Assembly (NCBI GenBank): GCA_035495815.1
Contig: DATJFH010000348.1
Location: 1 to 37,279 of the forward strand
Source: DATJFH01 sp035495815
GTDB taxonomy: Bacteria > Acidobacteriota > Terriglobia > Bryobacterales > Bryobacteraceae
Direction of reading: 5' to 3'
DNA: 37,279 nucleotides
Within the stretch, counting starts at the first letter, position 1, and every line of letters begins with the position of its first letter. The notes under the pieces are model-generated. The model ran no database searches. It had not been told where the DNA came from and saw only the letters and a program-made list of their open reading frames with translations. The position numbers and the translations under genes were made by a program. Positions 8,427 through 14,218 of this stretch are shown here, one piece after another.

Positions 8427-9448
8427 GACTCGGCCACCTCCCGCGCGCTGATCGCATGCGCCCGCAGCAACCTGGCGAAAGCGGATGGCGGAATGCGGGC
8501 GGTCCTGGCTACGGCTCGCCGTTTCTCCCACAGCCGGCGCCAGTTCCGCAGCAGAGACCAATGCGCCCTGATGGCCAGCGCCGTCATCGAAAGCGCGCCG
8601 CCACCGTCCTGGCGGAAGCGCGCCGCCACTCCCCGGCCTTTCGCCAAGGTCACCATGTGCCAGAAATAACGGGTAATCGATATCCAGGGGGCAACCAGTA
8701 GGTTGGGAACAGGAAAGTTCTTGACGAGCAAAGCCAACCGGTTCCGTTCCACATAGTAGGCTTTGAGCGGAGTCGCCCGGCCGGCGGTGCGGGAGTAGTG
8801 ATGCTGCACCACCGCCTGGGGGGCGTATACGCACCGCCATCCGGCCCAGCGCGCCCGGAGTCCGAGATCGGTGTCCTCGCAGTAGAGAAAGAAATCCTCG
8901 TCGAATCCGCCGATCTCGTCCAGCATGGACTGACGGTACAGGGCGGCCGATCCGCTCGGCGCCAGCACCTCCTCCCGGCGCCCGTACCTGGGGGGAGGCG
9001 CGCCATGCCCGCGCTGCTTGCTGCTGCCGTCCCCACAAATCAGCATTCCGGCGGAATCCAGCTCGTCCCGGCCGAAAAGCCGCACCTGGGACGCCGCCAT
9101 GCCGACGTCCGGACCGGATTCGATGGCGGACAGCAGCTCCTCCAGCCAGCGTGGGTCGGCTACCGCATCGTCGTTCAAGGTCGCCAGGAAAGGGGATTTC
9201 CAACCCGCGGCGGCCTGGTTGACAGCCGCCCCGAATCCGACATTTTCAATATTTTCAATCACATGAAGCCACGGGCACCCGAGTTTATCCCGATTCAGCC
9301 GCTGCCGTGCCAGTCCCTGCCCGCTGTTGTCGACGACCACTGCGGCGAATCCCTGCAGCGTTTGCGCCCCAAGTGACCGGACACACTCGCTCAGAGCCGC
9401 ATCCGCGGTGAGAGTAGGTATGGCAACCGTGATCCGGTTTTCGGGCAA
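8423..9448 (-). CDS. GT2 glycosyltransferase, rhamnosyltransferase-like
   Basis: 341 residues; first gene of the six-gene glycan operon. The start is a TTG at 9448, the only usable codon after an in-frame stop and directly before the fold's first strand (RITVAIPT). GT-A motifs are VVVDNSG (36-42), a TLNDDAVADPRWLEELL metal-binding segment, SGSAALYRQSMLDEIGGFDEDFFLYCED and DLGLRARWAGW, the ED-x-DLGLR block typical of WbbL/rhamnosyltransferase-like enzymes. A C-terminal region with some hydrophobic stretches (about 245-330) may attach it to the membrane. It probably adds a sugar to a lipid-linked surface glycan; donor and acceptor are unknown. It diverges from the ATPase-TPR gene across a 108-nt gap. 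Confidence 0.88.
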   Translation of the reverse strand: MPENRITVAIPTLTADAALSECVRSLGAQTLQGFAAVVVDNSGQGLARQRLNRDKLGCPWLHVIENIENVGFGAAVNQAAAGWKSPFLATLNDDAVADPRWLEELLSAIESGPDVGMAASQVRLFGRDELDSAGMLICGDGSSKQRGHGAPPPRYGRREEVLAPSGSAALYRQSMLDEIGGFDEDFFLYCEDTDLGLRARWAGWRCVYAPQAVVQHHYSRTAGRATPLKAYYVERNRLALLVKNFPVPNLLVAPWISITRYFWHMVTLAKGRGVAARFRQDGGGALSMTALAIRAHWSLLRNWRRLWEKRRAVARTARIPPSAFARLLRAHAISAREVAES

Positions 9449-9556
9449 GACTTGATTTTACCCGCTTTCGCCGATGAAACTGATCCCACGATGATATAAG
9501 GTTCTTCGCCCGCGCAACCGATCCTGTATGAACAGTATGTTTTCAAGGATTTGAGG

Positions 9557-12169
9557 ATGGCGACAGACGAGCCCTGTGAAATAATCAGCTTTTACTCTTA
9601 CACCGGAGGGTCCGGACGTTCCATAGCCTTGGCCAACGTCGCTTGCCTATTGGCTCAGCGCTGCAGCGAGGAGCGCGGGGTTCTGATGGTGGACTGGAAC
9701 CTGGAATCGCCCAGTCTTCACCGGTTTTTCGAGGACAAAGTTCGCACTTGGACTGGAGCGGCGGAACATGGGGACCAGTTGGACAGCCAACCCGGGCTGC
9801 TCGATCTGTTTCTGGACCTTGATGAGCGGATCACCACCGGCGAAGGCGCCACGCCGGAGAATATTTTCGATCAAGCGAAGCCAACGAGGTTCGTGATCCC
9901 GACCGATATCCCTTCGCTTTCCCTTCTCAAAGCTGGGCGTTTCGACGACTACTATTTTTCGGCAGTAAGCAGTTTTCAGTGGGCCGCGCTGCACGAGCGG
10001 GCGCCCTGGATCATCACGTCTCTTCTGGATTTCTGGGCCCGGCGTTACCGTTTCATTCTGATCGACTCGCCCAGCGGCGTCAGCGACATGGGCGGACTGT
10101 GCGCCATGATGATTCCGGACAAGCTGGTAACGGTTTTTACGCCCAGCCGCCAGAGCCTATTGGGCGCGCTGGACGTAGTCCGCTGCGCCGCCGATTACCG
10201 GCGCAGTTCCGGCAGCGCCCGGCCGCTGGCAATTTTTCCGCTGCCCTCCAAGATCGAAGCTTCCGAACCGGAATTGCGGAACGACTGGCGGTACGGCGGC
10301 CCGGCCGGAGACGTCGAAGGATACCAGGCGCGCTTCGAGTCGCTATTTCGGGCAATCTACGCGGGAGTCGAAGTGTCGCTCGAGAACTATTTCACGGATG
10401 TCCGCATACCGTATGTTCCTCGCTTCAGTTTCGGCGACGCGGTGGCCAGCGCGATCAAAGCCAGCTGCTCCGATGGCCCGCTGGTGAATGCGTACCGGAA
10501 CCTGTCGGGCCGCCTTCAACGCACAGCGTACCCCTGGAGCCGGTTCGAACCGGGAGAGGACCTCGCCGTCATCGAGATCGAGGGCCGGATGATGCCGCTG
10601 GCGGAAGCGCAGGAGGCTGCCTTAAAGGACGTCGCGGCAGGCGTCGCCGTGGGCAATCACGTGAGGGCCGGCGACGCGCTCCAGACACTGGCGCAGATTC
10701 AGGAGCGAGTCGGAAAGCCGGACGAAGCCGAGGCTCATTACCTCGAAGCGGTGGCGCAATACCGCATTGCATGTCACGATTCCGGATTGGCCAGCGCCGT
10801 AGCCGGCCTTGCCAGGCTGGAACGCCTGATGGGGCGCGTCGAGCAGGCGCGTGTTTACTATCTCGACGCAGTCCGGCTGTACCGCCGCGACCGTCGCAAT
10901 AAGCTCCTGGCGCAGGCGCTGGCCACGCTGGGTGATATCGATGCGGAGGTTGGGGAGGCAGAAGCGGCGGGTGATCATTACCGCGAGGCGATCGAGCGCT
11001 TTCAAGCCGAATGGGACGACACCGGTGTCGCCCGGGCGCTGATCCGGTTGAGCGACCTCGAAAAACGGACCGGCGCAATCACACAGGCGGAGGAGCACTA
11101 CAGGCAGGCGGCTCAAATTTTCCATCAGCAGCGCGACAATACGGGTCTGGCGTCGGCGCTGTCGAACCTGGGGGAAGTGCAGAGCCGGATGGGAAAAAGC
11201 GAGCAGGCGGAGAGCAATTATATGCGAGCGGTGAAGCTCTATCGGGCAGAACGCGATTCCCAGCGCCTGGCTCACACTCTGCGCTGCCTGGGAGATGTCT
11301 GCCGGGCGCTGAAGAGGCCCGAGGATTCCGTGGGTTATTACACTGAGGCGGTCGACCTGTTCAGGCAAGACGGGGAGGCGATGGGTCTGGCTACCGCGCT
11401 ACAATCGTTGGCCGAGCTGAGAGCCCGGTCCGGACGTGTATCGGACGCGCAATCCTGCTATGCGGAAGCCGCCGTACTGTATCGCAAAGAAGGAAACAAC
11501 CTGGGCATCGCCAATACTCTTCGCGGCCTGGGCGATCTGGAGCGGCGCGCCGGCCATTTTGACGCCGCGCGGTCCCGCTACGAGGAGGCTATGGAATTGT
11601 ATCGGGTGGAGAGTAACAGCCTGGGACTGGCCAATTCCCTGCAGAGCCTGGGGGATCTGGAGCGGCGTATCGGCAAGACCGATGAAGCGGCCCAGCTCTA
11701 CACACAGGCCATCCAGATATACCGGGGAGAAGGCGCCACCTTGGGTCTGGCAAATTCGCTCAAGAGTCTCGGTGATCTCGAAAGCGACGCGGGGCGTCTG
11801 GACGTTGCCGAAGTCCACTACCAGAGCGCCATCGAACTGTACGGCTCCAGCGGCCGGTCGCTGGGTCTGGCCAACGCTCTGCAACGGCTGGGCGACTTGA
11901 GACGGCTGCAGAAGCGATTCAAGGAAGCGACCGATCACTACTCCAGCGCCCGCGACCTCTACACCCAGGAGCGTCACATGTCCGGCCTGGCCTACACGTG
12001 CAGCGAAATGGCGCGGGTTTCCCATGCACTCTTCGATTTCGGCGGCTCGATCGGGCACCTGAACGAGGCCATCGCGGCCGCCCGGGAGAGCAACACGCCG
12101 GCTGTCGTCGAGTACGTATGGGGAGTGCAGCGCGAGTTGCGCGGTCAGGTCGCGGCGACCCCCAACTAG
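9557..12169 (+). CDS. KGGVGR-type variant ParA/MinD ATPase fused to twelve TPRs
   Basis: 870 residues from the ATG at 9557, which has AAGGA 7 nt upstream (an in-frame TTG 6 nt earlier is less likely). Residues 9 to about 330 are a SIMIBI-class P-loop domain. The deviant Walker A is YTGGSGRSIALANVA; the switch-like segment is MVDWNLESPSLHRFF; a later strand reads FILIDSPSGVSDMGGL, followed by FTPSRQSLLGALDVV. This matches the KGGVGR-motif variant ATPases, whose P-loop lysine is already Arg. Here the signature lysine is also lost (Thr), so ATP hydrolysis is doubtful. Residues 366-850 are twelve TPR units of the 40-residue kinesin-light-chain/NB-ARC-associated type. No signal peptide or membrane segment is seen, so it is a cytoplasmic scaffold or sensor. 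It stands alone between divergent and convergent neighbours, and its partner is not obvious. Confidence 0.85.
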   Translation: MATDEPCEIISFYSYTGGSGRSIALANVACLLAQRCSEERGVLMVDWNLESPSLHRFFEDKVRTWTGAAEHGDQLDSQPGLLDLFLDLDERITTGEGATPENIFDQAKPTRFVIPTDIPSLSLLKAGRFDDYYFSAVSSFQWAALHERAPWIITSLLDFWARRYRFILIDSPSGVSDMGGLCAMMIPDKLVTVFTPSRQSLLGALDVVRCAADYRRSSGSARPLAIFPLPSKIEASEPELRNDWRYGGPAGDVEGYQARFESLFRAIYAGVEVSLENYFTDVRIPYVPRFSFGDAVASAIKASCSDGPLVNAYRNLSGRLQRTAYPWSRFEPGEDLAVIEIEGRMMPLAEAQEAALKDVAAGVAVGNHVRAGDALQTLAQIQERVGKPDEAEAHYLEAVAQYRIACHDSGLASAVAGLARLERLMGRVEQARVYYLDAVRLYRRDRRNKLLAQALATLGDIDAEVGEAEAAGDHYREAIERFQAEWDDTGVARALIRLSDLEKRTGAITQAEEHYRQAAQIFHQQRDNTGLASALSNLGEVQSRMGKSEQAESNYMRAVKLYRAERDSQRLAHTLRCLGDVCRALKRPEDSVGYYTEAVDLFRQDGEAMGLATALQSLAELRARSGRVSDAQSCYAEAAVLYRKEGNNLGIANTLRGLGDLERRAGHFDAARSRYEEAMELYRVESNSLGLANSLQSLGDLERRIGKTDEAAQLYTQAIQIYRGEGATLGLANSLKSLGDLESDAGRLDVAEVHYQSAIELYGSSGRSLGLANALQRLGDLRRLQKRFKEATDHYSSARDLYTQERHMSGLAYTCSEMARVSHALFDFGGSIGHLNEAIAAARESNTPAVVEYVWGVQRELRGQVAATPN
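10652..12103 (+). repeat. Twelve in-frame TPR units with an exact 120-bp period
   Basis: Within the ATPase-TPR gene, unit 1 starts at codon 366 and is 44 codons long. Units 2 to 12 follow with strict 40-codon spacing: unit 2 starts at 10784 and unit 12 at 11984, exactly 10 x 120 bp apart. The consensus of units 8-11 is GLANSLxxLGDLERRxGxxDEA, then xxYxxAxxLYRxExxxL. Units 8-10 are the most alike, which suggests recent internal duplication; units 1, 2 and 12 are the most divergent. Confidence 0.9.
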
Positions 12170-12193
12170 CCGGAGTCTTCCGGACCTCGATCC

Positions 12194-12751
12194 TCAAGTC
12201 CTGGGCGGGTACTTGCTGAGTTTCCTCTGCAACGACCGCCGGTGCAGACCGAGCAGCTTGGCGGCTTGCGAGACATTTCCGTTGCAATCGGCCAGAACGC
12301 GCTGGATGTGCTCCCATTCCACTCGCGCCAGGCTGGGCACCGAGTGCGCGGGCGCGTCTTCGGGAACGTCCTCCCTGCCCTCGGCGATCTTCTCGTAAGC
12401 GCTCAGGATCTGGTCCGCATCCGCGGGTTTGCTCAGGTAATGATCCGCTCCGAGCCTGGTCGCCGTCAAGGCGGTGGCGATACTGCCATAACCCGTCAGC
12501 ATGATGATGCAGTTGGTGTCGTCGAGCTTCCGCAGCTCGCGAATGATATCCAGGCCGCCCATTCCGGGCAGCCGCAGGTCGACCACCGTGAGGTCCGGAC
12601 CGCAGCGGTTGGCCAGCTCGAGCGCGGCGGCTCCGTCCGCGGCCGGGTGCGCTTCCCAGCCCCGGGCTTCGAGCGCGCGGCAGAGGCGGTTGCGGAATAT
12701 GTCGTCGTCGTCGACCACCAGCGCGACGCGATCGGCAGGCGCTTCACTCAT
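12194..12751 (-). CDS. regA: RegA/PrrA/ActR-family redox response regulator
   Basis: 185 residues. The receiver domain has DDDD at 14-17, phospho-acceptor Asp58 (VVDLRLPGMGG), Thr86 (IIMLTGYGS) and Lys108 (LSKPA). A short linker leads to a Fis-type helix-turn-helix with WEHIQRVLADCNGNVSQAAK (146-165) and HRRSLQRKLSK (170-180). The WEHIQR and HRR-LQR blocks are hallmarks of the RegA/PrrA/ActR group, which binds GCGNC/GNCGC half-sites and controls respiratory, carbon and redox genes. There is no AAA+ domain, so it is not an NtrC activator. Its ATG overlaps the kinase gene's 3' end by 8 nt, making a coupled kinase-regulator operon. It converges with the ATPase-TPR gene 24 nt away. Confidence 0.9.
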   Translation of the reverse strand: MSEAPADRVALVVDDDDIFRNRLCRALEARGWEAHPAADGAAALELANRCGPDLTVVDLRLPGMGGLDIIRELRKLDDTNCIIMLTGYGSIATALTATRLGADHYLSKPADADQILSAYEKIAEGREDVPEDAPAHSVPSLARVEWEHIQRVLADCNGNVSQAAKLLGLHRRSLQRKLSKYPPRT

Positions 12752-14111
12752 GAACGTGCGACGGGATCGGACGGGCGGCCGCCGGCAGCTCGAAAATGGC
12801 CGAGGCGCCGCTGTCGGCGGAGGATTCGAATGTCAGCCTCCCGCCCAGCTGCTCGGCCAGGCTCCGAACCAGAAACGTCCCGAGACCCATTCCTTTCCCT
12901 GGTTCCTTGGTGGTGAAAAACGGCTCCCCGATGCGCCGCAGCGTCTCGGGGGACATTCCCTTGCCGCGATCGGTGATGACGAACTGAAACGAGCCGCCGG
13001 AATGACGCGCGGCCAGGCGCACCTCGTCGTCCGGACCGCTGGCCTCGAAGGCGTTTTTGATCAGCGCGATGAGCGCCTGCTCCACGGCGCGCCGGGGAAT
13101 ATTCAGCTCGGGCAGATCGGCGGCCAGGTCGACCTGGAGCCGCTGCTTCTGAGGAATTTCTGCGATTACACCATGCACCAGGCTCCGCGCTTCGACCGGT
13201 TCAGCCGCCTGGCCGGCCGGTTCGGCGCCCTGAACGCTCATGCGCCACAGGATCTCCCGGCAGCGGTCGACCTCGGTGCGGATGAGCCGGCTGTCTTCCG
13301 CCAGCGCCGGATCGCGCGCGGTGAGCGTGGCGTAACGCTCGAGCTCCTTGGCTACCACCGCGATGGTCCCCAGCGGCGTGTTCAATTCATGAGCCGCGCC
13401 GGCGGCAAGCGTGGCGAGGGAGGCCAGGCGGTCCTTCCTGGCCAACTCCTCCTGCATGCGCAGCAGAGAGTCCTCGCGCTGCCGGAGAAGCTCGGAAATC
13501 TCTCCGGAGAACATCGCCACCAGCGAGGCGGCCACGGCGAAGCCGACCCACATCCCGACCAGGTGGAGTCCGGTGCCCTGACCGTGGTTACGCATCTCCA
13601 TCGCGGGGATCGGCAGGTAGATCCAGAAGAGGAGGCCGAAGCAGACGGCTGAGAGGGCGCCCAGCGCCCACGTGCTGCGCTTGGTGAGAATGGCTGCGGA
13701 AAGCGTGATCTGCACCAGATAAAGCAGGCTGAACGGATTGCTCGGCCCCCCGGTGAGCATCAGGACGTACGTCAGGCAGACCGTATCGAGAACAAAGACC
13801 CAGGTCACCAGCGCCGAGGTGGACATTCGGCGCGGAAGGTCGGATTTCGAAACGCGGGCGGCAAGCAGAAAGTTGCTCACCAGCACGAGCATCGGACCGA
13901 TCGCGATCCAAGCGAGAGGCAGTTCGATGCGCAGCAGAAAGTGGACCACCGCGGACGTGGTGATCTGTCCGAGCGCCATCCCGTACCGCAGTCGCACGAT
14001 CCAGGGGAGGGCGAGCTGCGGCGCGGCGTCCGGGAGTGGCCGGGGATTACCCACTGTTTCTATCGTAAAACCGGCGGATGGCCGGCGGGTGCGGCAAAAT
14101 GACGCAGACAT
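12744..14111 (-). CDS. regB: RegB/PrrB-family membrane redox-sensor histidine kinase
   Basis: 455 residues with about six membrane helices (roughly 40-200), a short linker, then HisKA and HATPase domains. The loop after the third or fourth helix carries GGPSNPF (121-127), matching the GGxxNPF quinone-binding heptapeptide of RegB. The phospho-acceptor is His241 in AGAAHELNTPLGTI. Cys284 in RCREILWRM, 43 residues further on, appears to correspond to the redox-active Cys265 of Rhodobacter capsulatus RegB. The ATP-binding domain shows LIKNAFEAS, DRGKGMS and GKGMGLGTFLV. In the known system, ubiquinone redox state and Cys oxidation tune autophosphorylation and RegA phosphorylation. The ATG at 14111 lacks a good ribosome site; a GTG about 19 codons later (before the NPRPLPD segment) is an alternative. 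Confidence 0.9.
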   Translation of the reverse strand: MSASFCRTRRPSAGFTIETVGNPRPLPDAAPQLALPWIVRLRYGMALGQITTSAVVHFLLRIELPLAWIAIGPMLVLVSNFLLAARVSKSDLPRRMSTSALVTWVFVLDTVCLTYVLMLTGGPSNPFSLLYLVQITLSAAILTKRSTWALGALSAVCFGLLFWIYLPIPAMEMRNHGQGTGLHLVGMWVGFAVAASLVAMFSGEISELLRQREDSLLRMQEELARKDRLASLATLAAGAAHELNTPLGTIAVVAKELERYATLTARDPALAEDSRLIRTEVDRCREILWRMSVQGAEPAGQAAEPVEARSLVHGVIAEIPQKQRLQVDLAADLPELNIPRRAVEQALIALIKNAFEASGPDDEVRLAARHSGGSFQFVITDRGKGMSPETLRRIGEPFFTTKEPGKGMGLGTFLVRSLAEQLGGRLTFESSADSGASAIFELPAAARPIPSHVHE

Positions 14112-14132
14112 GGACCACGCTTTTCGGGCTGC

Positions 14133-14147
14133 GCGACAATTTGTCGC
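14133..14147. promoter_or_regulatory. Candidate RegA/PrrA-type operator (GCGAC-N5-GTCGC)
   Basis: The 15-bp sequence GCGACAATTTGTCGC is a perfect 7+7 palindrome about one central base. It fits the half-site pair GCGNC...GNCGC reported for RegA/PrrA-family regulators. It lies 22 nt upstream of the kinase start codon on one side, and 1 nt upstream of a predicted -35 element for the divergent receptor gene on the other. That position would allow both autoregulation and activation of the receptor. Binding is inferred. Confidence 0.55.
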
Positions 14148-14148
14148 A

Positions 14149-14177
14149 TTTCCAACCCGGTAAGCGGGCTCTATACT
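14149..14177 (+). promoter_or_regulatory. Predicted sigma-70-type promoter of the receptor gene
   Basis: TTTCCA at 14149-14154 (4 of 6 matches to TTGACA) and TATACT at 14172-14177 (5 of 6 matches to TATAAT) are separated by exactly 17 bp. Transcription would begin near 14184 and leave a leader of about 35 nt before the ATG at 14219. The -35 element directly follows the RegA-type palindrome. Confidence 0.45.
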
Positions 14178-14218
14178 ACCATCACCGGCGCTGTGCGGCC
14201 GTTCGCATTAGCTAACGA

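Noticed and set aside
12170..12183. Small hairpin CCGGA-GTCT-TCCGG between the convergent ATPase-TPR and regulator genes.
   Set aside because: A five-bp stem with no T-run on either side is too weak for a rho-independent terminator.
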